Assembly (NCBI RefSeq): GCF_008064635.1
Contig: NZ_VRYZ01000008.1
Coordinates: 186,001 to 250,000 of the forward strand
Direction: 5' to 3'
From: Parahaliea aestuarii
Lineage (GTDB): Bacteria > Pseudomonadota > Gammaproteobacteria > Pseudomonadales > Halieaceae
DNA length: 64,000 nucleotides
Under the pieces are notes generated by a model that was not told where the DNA came from, did not search any database, and saw only the letters and a program-made list of their open reading frames with translations. Position numbers and translations under genes: made by a program. Positions 41,740 to 49,586 of this stretch are shown here, one piece after another. Position 1 is the stretch's first letter, and each line of letters opens with the position of its first letter.

Positions 41740-42707
41740 GGCACGATCACCGTGGAACCGGTGGTGCGCCGCGCTTCCAGGTCGCGGTGGGCGTCAGCGA
41801 TACGCTCCAGGGGATAGCGCTGCTGAATCTCCACCCGCAGACGCCCGTCCAGTACACGCTCGAACACTGCCGCGGCAGAGTCCCGCAATTCATCAGTGGT
41901 GCCGGTGTAGGTCACCAGCGTGGGGCGGGTGACGTACAGGGAGCCCCCCTGGGCCAGCCGCTGCAGGTCCACCGGCTCCGGTGCGCCCGAGGCATTGCCG
42001 AAACTCACCAGCATACCGCGCGGCTGCAGACTCGCCAGGGAAGCGGCAAAGGTGTCGCGCCCCACGCCATCGTAAACCACCGGCACCCCGGCACCGCCGG
42101 TGATGTCTGCGACCGCCGCGGCCACGTCCTGCTCGCTGTAGTTAATGACGTGGGCGTAGCCGTTGGCAGCCGCCAGTTCCGCCTTGGCCGCGGAACTGAC
42201 CGTGCCGATCACGGTGGCGCCGAGGGCGCTGGCCCACTGGCCGAACAGCAGTCCGACACCACCGGCGGCGGCGTGAAACAGGCAGGTTTCGCCACTCAGC
42301 AGCGGGCGGCAGCGCTGCAAAAGATACTCCACCGTCTGGCCCTTGAGCATGACGGCCGCTGCGGTATCGAAGTCCACCCCCTCGGGAATCTTTACCAGCC
42401 GCGCCGCCGGCAGGTTGAGGGCCTCGGCGTAGCTGCCGATACCGGCGGAGCAATAGGCCACCCGGTCTCCCACGGCAAGATCGGCGCCCTCGCCCACTGC
42501 AGTGACCACGCCGGCACCCTCCGTGCCAAGACCCGAGGGCAGGGGCATCGGGTAAAGCCCGCTGCGGTGATAGGTATCGATGAAGTTGAGGCCAATGGCG
42601 CGGTTCTCCACCTGCACCATGCCGGGACCCGACGCTTCCAGGCTCACCTCGGTCAGGGTCATTGCCTCCGGCCCGCCAGCGGCGGTGATCTGTACAGCTC
42701 TGGTCAT
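41736..42707 (-). CDS. NADPH:quinone oxidoreductase, QorA-like
   Basis: A zinc-free medium-chain dehydrogenase of 323 residues. Signature regions are RAIGLNFIDTYHRSGLYPMPLPSGLGTEGAGVV, the cofactor loop HAAAGGVGLLFGQWASALGATVIGTV, VYDGVGRDTF and GMLVSFGNASGAP, which match the QOR family that reduces quinones with NADPH. Length is that of E. coli QorA (327). AGGAG lies close before the ATG. It is divergent from the translocase-like gene at 42792, with an 84-base shared control region. Confidence 0.92.
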   Translation of the reverse strand: MTRAVQITAAGGPEAMTLTEVSLEASGPGMVQVENRAIGLNFIDTYHRSGLYPMPLPSGLGTEGAGVVTAVGEGADLAVGDRVAYCSAGIGSYAEALNLPAARLVKIPEGVDFDTAAAVMLKGQTVEYLLQRCRPLLSGETCLFHAAAGGVGLLFGQWASALGATVIGTVSSAAKAELAAANGYAHVINYSEQDVAAAVADITGGAGVPVVYDGVGRDTFAASLASLQPRGMLVSFGNASGAPEPVDLQRLAQGGSLYVTRPTLVTYTGTTDELRDSAAAVFERVLDGRLRVEIQQRYPLERIADAHRDLEARRTTGSTVIVP

Positions 42708-42791
42708 CTCCTGCTCCTTGTATTGCTCCCCCTGCGACCGGGGGGAATCGCGTTATACTGCCAGACAATCCCCGGCAAGCTGAGAAGCGAC

Positions 42792-44432
42792 ATGCGGCGC
42801 CGCTTCACTCACACAGAGCGTTTTTTCTCGCTGTTTACCATCCTGCGGCCAGGAGAGGGGTACGCGGCCAAACGCCTTTGCCTGCAGTCGTTTGCCATCA
42901 TGTTCGCCTACTACCTGCTGAAAGTCATCCGCGAACCGATGATCCTGGCGGAGGGGTCGGCCGAGCTGAAGACCTACTCCACTGCCGTGCAGGCGGTACT
43001 GCTGATGTTGATAGTGCCGGTGTTTGCTGCCCTTTACCGTCGGGTGCGCGACAGTGGCGAGAAGCATTTTCTCTACCGCAGCACAGTGCTGTTCTTCGCC
43101 GTCCACCTGCTATTGTTCGCGGCGGCCTGGGGCGCGGGGCTACCGGTTGCCGTCACCTTTTATGTATGGCTGGGCATCGCCTCGGTGATGATGCTGGCGG
43201 TGTTCTGGGCCTTCTCAGCCGACCTCTTCAACCTGCGTTCAGGCCAGCGTATTTTTCCGCTGATTGCCGCCGCCGGCGCCCTCGGCGCGCTTGTCGGCTC
43301 CGGCATTTCCGCCGATGTGGACCGGCACATCGGCCACGGCGGCGTTATGCTGGTGGCGGCCGTGCTGTTGCTACTGGCCGGCGGTCTGGCCGATTCCACT
43401 GCCCGCCTGGTGCCCGCCGGTTCCGCCGCGATCTCCGACACACAGCCCGCCACCAGCCCGGCCTACCCCCTGGCGCAGGGCTTTCTGGTAGTGTGGAACA
43501 GCGCCACCCTGCGCCTGATTGCCGCCCTGGTGATCCTGCTCAACCTGATCAACACCAACGGCGAGTACATCCTCGCCAGTTTTGTCACCGAGTACAGCGG
43601 CACCCTCGGGCGCACGGAAGCCGACCAATACCTGACCGTGTTCTACGCCCGCTACCTGTTCCTCACCACTGCCCTCGGCTTTCTGATCCAGCTCTTCCTG
43701 GTGTCGCGCATTTACAAGAAGGTGGGTATCGCAGGCGCGCTGTACATACTGCCGGTGCTGATGATCGCCAACTACAGCCTGATGGCCCTGGTGCCGGTAC
43801 TGGCGGTGGTGCGAGCCGCCATGATGCTGGAGAACAGCGTCAATTACTCACTGGAAACCACCACGCGCCACGCCCTGTTCCTGCCGGTGCGGCGGGAAGA
43901 AAAGTATGTCGGCAAGCAAACCATAGACACCTTTTTCTTCCGCCTGGGTGATGTCCTGTCCGGGGGGTTCGTGTTTCTGGCCAGCGCCCTGGTGGGTCTC
44001 GCCCTGCAGGGCTTTATCCTGATCAACGCAGTTCTGGCTGTCGCCCTGCTGCTGGTTTCCATCGGTATTGGCAGGCGCCACAAGGAAGACGCCGCCCGCA
44101 GCCTGGCCAATCATCCGCCGGTCGCCACCGACCAGCTGGACGACATGGTCATACCCGCCGGCAGCCTGACCCGCCTGCAGCTCGCGGAAGACACCTTCAT
44201 CGACCCGGACGTCGGCGACGCCCTGCGCTACAGTGCCCGCTGTGACGACGGCGAGCGACTGCCCCAGTGGGTGACCTTCGACAGCCTCAAGCGCCGCTTC
44301 CATTTCCATCCGCCGGATGACAGCAGCGGTCACCTGCGGATCAAGGTGGTAGCACGGGATTTCGACGGGCTCGAAGCCGAGGTCAGTTTTAACGTGATTT
44401 ACGGCGCCGGGGTGTCGCTGGCCTCCTCGTAA
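42792..44432 (+). CDS. ATP/ADP-translocase-family (NTT/Tlc-like) transporter with C-terminal cadherin-like domain
   Basis: A 546-residue membrane protein. Residues about 20-440 form roughly 12 membrane helices of the Npt1/Npt2 nucleotide exchange transporter family (LQSFAIMFAYYLLKVIREPMIL, VFWAFSADLFNLRSGQRIFPLIAAAGALGALVGSGIS, ENSVNYSLETTTRHALFLPVRREEKYVGKQTIDTFFFRLGDVLSGG). From about residue 450 a soluble module follows, with DDMVIPAGSLTRLQLAEDTFIDPDVGDALRYSARC and LKRRFHFHPPDDSSGHLRIKVVARDFDGLEAEVSF (44137-44397), a cadherin/dystroglycan-like (CADG/He_PIG) fold. That fusion is unusual. The ATG at 42792 was chosen because longer in-frame starts run antisense through the oxidoreductase gene. 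Substrate may be a nucleotide or something else. Confidence 0.82.
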   Translation: MRRRFTHTERFFSLFTILRPGEGYAAKRLCLQSFAIMFAYYLLKVIREPMILAEGSAELKTYSTAVQAVLLMLIVPVFAALYRRVRDSGEKHFLYRSTVLFFAVHLLLFAAAWGAGLPVAVTFYVWLGIASVMMLAVFWAFSADLFNLRSGQRIFPLIAAAGALGALVGSGISADVDRHIGHGGVMLVAAVLLLLAGGLADSTARLVPAGSAAISDTQPATSPAYPLAQGFLVVWNSATLRLIAALVILLNLINTNGEYILASFVTEYSGTLGRTEADQYLTVFYARYLFLTTALGFLIQLFLVSRIYKKVGIAGALYILPVLMIANYSLMALVPVLAVVRAAMMLENSVNYSLETTTRHALFLPVRREEKYVGKQTIDTFFFRLGDVLSGGFVFLASALVGLALQGFILINAVLAVALLLVSIGIGRRHKEDAARSLANHPPVATDQLDDMVIPAGSLTRLQLAEDTFIDPDVGDALRYSARCDDGERLPQWVTFDSLKRRFHFHPPDDSSGHLRIKVVARDFDGLEAEVSFNVIYGAGVSLASS

Positions 44433-45733
44433 TCCCGGAACACCCTGCCGGCATAGCGTGCGGCCACCACCCAGGCCACCAGCAATACCAGTGTCACCAG
44501 ACTGAGATAGCGCAGGCTGTCGAAATCGCCGAAGGCGTAGGTCAGGCCGAGACTGATCAATACCGCCACCGCCTTGGCGAAGCGCTGCACAAACATGTCG
44601 ATGAAGGCCTTGGCGCGATACTTCTCCGCCGCTGTGGTGGGTACGTAGAGCGCTTCCTTGGCGGACTGGTTGATCGAGTAGCTGAAGCCGTTGTCCGCGG
44701 TGTTGAGCAGGCTGCCCACCCACAGCGCCGGAAAGACCAGGAAGGCCGCTGATCCCATGGCAATGGTGCAGGGCAGCACCAGCAGCGCCAGCCCCACACC
44801 GAAGCGGGACATCACCAGCCCGGTGAGAAACAGCTGTACCAGCAGGGAAACCCAGTTGGTGATTGAAAATACCAGGGCAAACTGGGCGCCGATCGCCGGG
44901 CCGCTCAGGTAGTGGGCGACAGTGGCGGTAAACTGGTAGTCCATGATGGTGGAGATGATCTCGTAGAGTCCGACGATCGCCACCACCGCCATCAGGTAGC
45001 GGGAGCGAAACACCAGCGCGGCGCCCTCGGTAGCGGCGCTGCGCCGGGCCTCCTCTGGCTGCGGCGTCGACAACTCCGTGGATGGCACCTGCACGTGGCG
45101 CCCGGCTACCCAGGCCGCCACCACGATCAGCAGCGCCAGCACGGCACAGATCCCGAGCCACTCGGGATAGGAAAAGCGCTCGATATTGACCCGCACAATG
45201 GTGGAGCCGAACACCCCGCCGGCCACCCCGCCGAGCCCCACCAGCCCGTACAAACGCCGGGCAGTTTCCGGGTACACCGCATCGTTGAGAAAAGCGAAGA
45301 AGGTCGCCACCATCAGGGTGCTGAACAGGTCGCCGAACAGATAGAAACCCCACACGCCGCTGTCGCCGAGCTGTGACAGCCAGCGGCCGAACAGGCCGTA
45401 GCACAGCAGGAAAAAGCCGCTGAAAACAAAGCTCAGGTGCTGGCGCCGCAGGTGCCGGCTGAGCGCGGTGAACACCACCACCGCGACAAAGGCTACCGCC
45501 ATGTTCAGCACCTTGGCCAGCAATTCCGCCTGGGCGGCGCTGAAGTCCAGCCCCAGCAGGCTGAAGCCCCCGGCGTCGTAGTACTCGATAAACAGGCCCT
45601 TCTTTAGCGGCTTGAGAATCCAGAAGCTGGTGATGACCAGGAAGAAATAGCTGAACATGGCCAGCGCCAGCGGCCACTCACCGCGGCGCACGTCCATAAA
45701 GGCCTGCAGGGGATGATTCACCGTATCCTTCAT
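44399..45733 (-). CDS. ATP/ADP-translocase-family (NTT-like) transporter, second copy
   Basis: A 444-residue polytopic membrane protein with about 12 helices of the same family as the convergent gene (FLVITSFWILKPLKKGLFIEYY, FSTLMVATFFAFLNDAVYPETARRLYGLVGLGGVAGGVFGS, NTADNGFSYSINQSAKEALYVPTTAAEKYRAKAFIDMFVQRFAKA). The last region parallels SVNYSLETTTRHALFLPVRREEKYVGKQ in the partner. It lacks the extra cadherin-like domain. Its 3' end overlaps the convergent gene by 34 bases. It follows the phosphoesterase-kinase gene after 16 bases on the same strand, suggesting an operon. Free-living bacteria use such proteins for functions that are mostly undetermined. Confidence 0.82.
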   Translation of the reverse strand: MKDTVNHPLQAFMDVRRGEWPLALAMFSYFFLVITSFWILKPLKKGLFIEYYDAGGFSLLGLDFSAAQAELLAKVLNMAVAFVAVVVFTALSRHLRRQHLSFVFSGFFLLCYGLFGRWLSQLGDSGVWGFYLFGDLFSTLMVATFFAFLNDAVYPETARRLYGLVGLGGVAGGVFGSTIVRVNIERFSYPEWLGICAVLALLIVVAAWVAGRHVQVPSTELSTPQPEEARRSAATEGAALVFRSRYLMAVVAIVGLYEIISTIMDYQFTATVAHYLSGPAIGAQFALVFSITNWVSLLVQLFLTGLVMSRFGVGLALLVLPCTIAMGSAAFLVFPALWVGSLLNTADNGFSYSINQSAKEALYVPTTAAEKYRAKAFIDMFVQRFAKAVAVLISLGLTYAFGDFDSLRYLSLVTLVLLVAWVVAARYAGRVFRDYEEASDTPAP

Positions 45734-45749
45734 TGGAGATTACGCCAGT

Positions 45750-47666
45750 TCAGGACGGGTCAGAGGTGCGCAGTGCCTCTTTAACAATCAGGTCTCGACG
45801 CTCGAGTATCGCCTCAATCTGCCGCGGATGGAGGTAGCTGCCCAGTTCAGCCCGGAGCTGTTCAGCGTCCAGCGCCTGCAATTGGCGAATCAGCAGGTCA
45901 GACACCCGCAGGTCCACCTTGCGGTACTGCTTTGGTCGCTTGTGCGCTGAGCGAAAGGCCAGGCTGTGGTCGATAAAGCGCAGCATGTAGTCATCCCTGG
46001 TCCACAGGATATTGGTGAGATTGCGGTCATCGTTGTGAATCAGGATGTCGAACACAAAACGCAGGCGGTACTGCTCGGTCTGCGGGCAGTAACTCTTGAA
46101 GGGCAGGTTCTGCTCCAGCCGGTCGCGCTCGTTGATGGTGTTGTCGACCCAGTCGGACAGGGCCCCTTCTGTGCCCTCCACTTCGCCGATGACGGCGGTG
46201 GGCACCATCTGCAGGCCGAGCAGGCGATCCAGCTTGTAGGCCGCCACATCGTAGACGTAGCGGTCACTGTCGTCGGCGGTGCGAATACTGTAGTGGGTTT
46301 TGTTCTGCAGGCCGGGGTCGGTGTCCTCGTACTTGAACACCGCGTCGTTGCGCTTGCCGTCCCGCTCCTGGGTCACCCGCTTGGGCTTGGTGATACCGGT
46401 GCCGATGTCCTCCACCGCCACCACCGGGGCGCTCTGCATGAATGCCTCGAGTTCGGCGTCCTCCATCCCGGACAATTCCATGGCCAGGTCGCGCGGCTCG
46501 GGCACCGGCGCTGCCCGGCCGGACTGCCCGAGATAGTGCACATAGCTGTCGTCGCCCTCGCTCACCAGGGCCGATGCCCGGCCCTTGTACACGCTGGTCA
46601 GCATGCCGGTGTCCAGGCGCAACACCAGGCCGTCCATGCGCGACTGTACGTCACCCCGGGTGGGCGTGTGGCCAATCACCAGCTGCCTGGCCCCCACCTT
46701 CTTCAGGAACACCTCGGTATTCCAGCTCTCGGCGTAGGGGTGGCAGAGGGCGGAGCCGCGGTACCAGTTGAGGCTCTCGTCGCTGAAGACAAAGGCAGAC
46801 TGGGCTTCAAACACCGCCTGCAGCGGGTCAAACCAGTCGGCACGGGTGCCGGGATTAGCGGCGGCGAACTCCTCGGCGCGGGCATTGAGATAGTTCAGCC
46901 GGTCGTGGTAGCCCACATGCCAGGGCATCACGCCGGCTGCGCGCAACTGGCCCATGTTGTCGAGAAAGTCGCGCAGCTCGCCCATCATTTTATCGTTGAG
47001 ATCGACGAGGGAACTGAACGCCGGGCTCCTGGCGATGCCCCCATGCATGTAGACCCTGTCATTCACCTGCACCGCGAACTGTTGTTGCAGCAGCCAGTCA
47101 CCTATCGCGCCGCCCGGGGAGAAGGCCTTGCGCAGGGCGACAAACCCCGGCGGGTACTCCTGCTCAAACAGCGTGCGTACTTCGGCCTCGTCACCGCCCG
47201 GGTTCACGGCGCGATAGGCCTGCCACAGGGCATCGCGGTCAGACGCGCTTTCATCAGCGGCGAAGGCGGCATATTCCTCGGCCGAGACATAGCGCAGGTC
47301 GCCGGTCATCACCATCACCTCGTGATTGCCGAGCGTCAGGTGCACGTCACCGCCGGCGGCCCGGGCCTGCTGCTGCAGCTGCATGAGCAGTTCCACCACC
47401 TTGCGTGAGCCCGCGCCGCGGTCGACCAGGTCACCGGTTGACACCAGGTGGGTACGGCCGCCGACCCACTGATTCTGCTGATCAATGACCTTCACCTCCC
47501 GCAGCAGTTGGGTCCAGTCATCGAACGCGCCGTGAACATCCGCGAAGGCCACCACGCGACTGTCAGTCTCAAAGGTATATTGCGGTGCAGCCTGGGCTGC
47601 GGCCGCCAACAGGGCCGTCATCCACCACAGACAGATGATCATTCCGCTACGATAGTCGTCCAACAC
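45750..47666 (-). CDS. Exported bifunctional fusion: calcineurin-type phosphoesterase plus PI3K/HipA/FAM20-like kinase domain
   Basis: A 638-residue protein with a signal peptide (MIICLWWMTALLAAAAQAA). Residues about 35-380 are a PPP/calcineurin-type metallophosphatase: ADVHGAFDDW (Asp43, His45), STGDLVDRG (Asp79), LTLGNHEVM (Asn114, His115), YMHGGI and VIGHTP. Residues about 415-638 look like an atypical kinase: a likely ATP-binding lysine in DAVFKYEDTD, the helix YDVAAYKLDRLLGLQMVP, a catalytic loop HNDDRNLTNIL (544-554) and a metal-binding IDHSLAF (Asp566). That NDDRNxxN and IDH pair recurs in PI3/4-kinase-like, HipA and FAM20-type kinases. GTG 47666 is preceded by GGGGAG. It is upstream of an NTT-like transporter. 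Confidence 0.82.
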   Translation of the reverse strand: MLDDYRSGMIICLWWMTALLAAAAQAAPQYTFETDSRVVAFADVHGAFDDWTQLLREVKVIDQQNQWVGGRTHLVSTGDLVDRGAGSRKVVELLMQLQQQARAAGGDVHLTLGNHEVMVMTGDLRYVSAEEYAAFAADESASDRDALWQAYRAVNPGGDEAEVRTLFEQEYPPGFVALRKAFSPGGAIGDWLLQQQFAVQVNDRVYMHGGIARSPAFSSLVDLNDKMMGELRDFLDNMGQLRAAGVMPWHVGYHDRLNYLNARAEEFAAANPGTRADWFDPLQAVFEAQSAFVFSDESLNWYRGSALCHPYAESWNTEVFLKKVGARQLVIGHTPTRGDVQSRMDGLVLRLDTGMLTSVYKGRASALVSEGDDSYVHYLGQSGRAAPVPEPRDLAMELSGMEDAELEAFMQSAPVVAVEDIGTGITKPKRVTQERDGKRNDAVFKYEDTDPGLQNKTHYSIRTADDSDRYVYDVAAYKLDRLLGLQMVPTAVIGEVEGTEGALSDWVDNTINERDRLEQNLPFKSYCPQTEQYRLRFVFDILIHNDDRNLTNILWTRDDYMLRFIDHSLAFRSAHKRPKQYRKVDLRVSDLLIRQLQALDAEQLRAELGSYLHPRQIEAILERRDLIVKEALRTSDPS

Positions 47667-47803
47667 GCTGCTCCCCTTCCACAGTGTCCCAGTCGTTGCC
47701 TGCCCGGTATCCGGGCGGCTGCTTCAGTCTAGATGAGATTGCCGCACTGCGCCCGCCGCCGGGCCACGAGTTACGTTAGAATAGCCCATCGACACTGACT
47801 GGA

Positions 47804-49132
47804 ATGCCCACCGTGCTGCAAGAGCTCCCCCTCGACCGCCAACTGCGTCTCGCCCTCGATCAACTGGCGCTCGAAACACCCACACCGGTGCAGGCCCAGA
47901 TGATTCCCGCCGCGCTCGCCGGCAGCGATCTGCTGGTCAGCGCCGAAACCGGCAGTGGCAAGACCCTGGCCTACCTGGTGCCCATCCTGCAGCGCCTGCT
48001 GAGCGAGCAGGCACCGCGCGATGCCGGTGCCCTGGCCCTGATTCTGGTGCCCACACGGGAGCTGGCGCGGCAGGTGCTGAAAAGCTGCCGCGAACTGACG
48101 GCAAAATCCCCGCTGCAGGCCATGGCCCTGACCGGCGGCGCCGACTTCAAGTACCAGAAAGCCCAGTTCCGCAAGAACCCCGAGATTGTCATCGCCACCC
48201 CCGGGCGCCTGCTGGAACACTGTGAAAAAGGCAGCGCGGACCTGTCGGCCTTGAAGGTGTTGGTACTGGATGAGGCGGACCGCATGCTCGATATGGGCTT
48301 TCGCGACGACGTACTGAAAATCGCGGGCTTCTGCAGCCCCGGGCGCCAGACCCTGCTGCTCTCCGCCACCCTGAAAACCCGGGGCATGGGCGAACTCGGC
48401 AACAGCCTGCTAAAAGAGCCGCAGACCATCGCCGTCGACCCGCCGCGACAGGCCCAGGCCAGCATCCACCACCAGCGCATCCTCGCCGACAGCGTCGACC
48501 ACAAGAACCAGCTGCTGCTGGCCCTGCTGGAGAACAATGAAGGGCGCCGCAGCCTGGTGTTCGCCAACAAGCGCGTTACCGCCGAGCGCCTCAGCGGCCT
48601 GCTGGGCCACCACGGGCTGAAGGTGGACAGTTTGCACGGTGAGATGAGCACGGAGGAGCGCAAGCGCGTGATGGCGGCCTTCCGCGAGGGCAAGATACAC
48701 GTGCTGTGCGCCTCGGACCTCGCCGCCCGGGGGCTGGATGTGCCGGACATTGAGACGGTGATCAACTACGACCTGCCCCACTCCGGCGACGACTATGTAC
48801 ACCGCTGTGGCCGCACTGGTCGCGCCGGCGCCACGGGGGTAGCCATCTCCCTGGTGGAAGCCAGCCAGTGGAACCTGATGATCAGCATCCAGCGCTATCT
48901 GAATATGGATTTCGAGCAGCGCGCCCTGCCCGGCCTGAAGGCCAGGTACAGCGGGCCGAAAAAAACCAAGGGCTCGGGCAAGGCGGCGGGTGGCAAGAAG
49001 AAAAAAACCGGCAAGGATGGCGCCAAGGCGAAGCAGCGGGCGCGGGATTCGAAAAACAAGGGCAAGCCGAAACGCGGTAAACCTAGTGGTGCGGTCAATG
49101 ATGGGACTGGGCCGTTGATGAAGAAGAAGTAG
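47804..49132 (+). CDS. DEAD-box ATP-dependent RNA helicase with basic tail
   Basis: A 442-residue RNA helicase that unwinds RNA in ribosome assembly or mRNA turnover. Motifs in order are the Q motif ETPTPVQAQMIP, I AETGSGKT, Ia PTRELARQ, Ib TPGRLLE, II VLDEADRMLD, III LLSATL, IV LVFANKR, V SDLAARGLDVPD and VI HRCGRTGRAG. After about residue 390 a Lys/Gly-rich disordered tail (KKTKGSGKAAGGKKKKTGKD and beyond) probably binds RNA. The architecture is of the SrmB/RhlE group. ATG at 47804, with a weak GGA upstream. Confidence 0.94.
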   Translation: MPTVLQELPLDRQLRLALDQLALETPTPVQAQMIPAALAGSDLLVSAETGSGKTLAYLVPILQRLLSEQAPRDAGALALILVPTRELARQVLKSCRELTAKSPLQAMALTGGADFKYQKAQFRKNPEIVIATPGRLLEHCEKGSADLSALKVLVLDEADRMLDMGFRDDVLKIAGFCSPGRQTLLLSATLKTRGMGELGNSLLKEPQTIAVDPPRQAQASIHHQRILADSVDHKNQLLLALLENNEGRRSLVFANKRVTAERLSGLLGHHGLKVDSLHGEMSTEERKRVMAAFREGKIHVLCASDLAARGLDVPDIETVINYDLPHSGDDYVHRCGRTGRAGATGVAISLVEASQWNLMISIQRYLNMDFEQRALPGLKARYSGPKKTKGSGKAAGGKKKKTGKDGAKAKQRARDSKNKGKPKRGKPSGAVNDGTGPLMKKK

Positions 49133-49190
49133 AACTCTGTGCCTGGGTTCTGAACTTTCGCCACAGTCGCTTCGGTCCCGCCCGCATGAC

Positions 49191-49280
49191 CTGGGATGCC
49201 TTCCTGGACACGCCGTGAATACATCCATGTAGGCTCGACGGCAGCATCCATGCTGCCGACGGTCCTGGAAGGCATCCCAG
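49191..49280 (-). repeat. Nested-hairpin intergenic repeat, copy 1
   Basis: A perfect 14-base outer stem, CTGGGATGCCTTCC (49191-49204) and GGAAGGCATCCCAG (49267-49280), encloses an inner hairpin CGGCAGCAT-cc-ATGCTGCCG (49239-49258). The block at 49206-49231 is identical to 49470-49495 of copy 2 on the other strand, 26 of 26 bases. Confidence 0.82.
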
Positions 49281-49410
49281 GCCATGCGTGCTCCTGCGGC
49301 GGACTTTACTGCCTCTCCACTTCGAATTTGATCTGGTGGAACTGGCTCCGTAGCAGGTTGCAATATGTGCAGATACGAAGTGAGGCAACTGAATTCACCG
49401 CCGATAGAGC

Positions 49411-49520
49411 GTGTGCGGTGCCCGAGGCCCTTCCGGGACCGTCAGCGGCATGGATGCCGCTGAAGAGACTACATGGATGTATTCACGGCGTGTCCCGGAA
49501 GGGCCTCGGGCATTGCGCAC
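49411..49520 (+). repeat. Nested-hairpin intergenic repeat, copy 2
   Basis: A perfect 18-base outer stem (49421-49438 pairing with 49493-49510; CCCGAGGCCCTTCCGGGA), extended to about 29 bases with three mismatches, encloses CAGCGGCAT-gg-ATGCCGCTG (49443-49462). The core at 49470-49495 is the exact inverse of the core in copy 1, while the stems differ in sequence but are conserved as structures. Confidence 0.82.
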
Positions 49521-49555
49521 GTGGCTTCAAGGCACCAGTGCCACTGAAAAAATGG

Positions 49556-49575
49556 ATCCCCACCTGCGTGGGGAT
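49556..49575. repeat. Short hairpin near the peptidase 3' end
   Basis: ATCCCCA (49556-49562) and TGGGGAT (49569-49575) with a CCTGCG loop. It resembles a short, dispersed proteobacterial hairpin repeat of the GGATCCCC-type; only this copy is in the window, 11 bases past the stop of the S9 peptidase gene. Confidence 0.55.
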
Positions 49576-49586
49576 GGCCTGGGACC

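Larger units (their letters stand above)
49133..49586. other. Repeat-rich intergenic region between helicase and S9 peptidase genes
   Basis: A 454-base spacer without a supported gene. It holds two nested-hairpin elements in opposite orientation, a short hairpin GGCAC-CA-GTGCC (49531-49542), and a final hairpin ATCCCCA/TGGGGAT (49556-49575) just before the peptidase stop. The small open frames here are formed by the repeats and lack ribosome sites. Confidence 0.7.

Noticed and set aside
41721-44432. A 903-codon frame that extends the translocase-like gene far upstream
   Set aside because: The first 357 codons run antisense through the quinone oxidoreductase gene and have low-complexity shadow composition; the membrane protein clearly begins at 42792.
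43848-45677. A 609-codon minus-strand frame across both translocase-like genes
   Set aside because: It is a frame shadow of the 44399-45733 gene with no recognisable domain and poor composition.
49556-49575. Hairpin ATCCCCA/TGGGGAT resembling part of a type I CRISPR repeat
   Set aside because: Only one copy, with no spacers and no cas genes; it fits a dispersed hairpin repeat instead.
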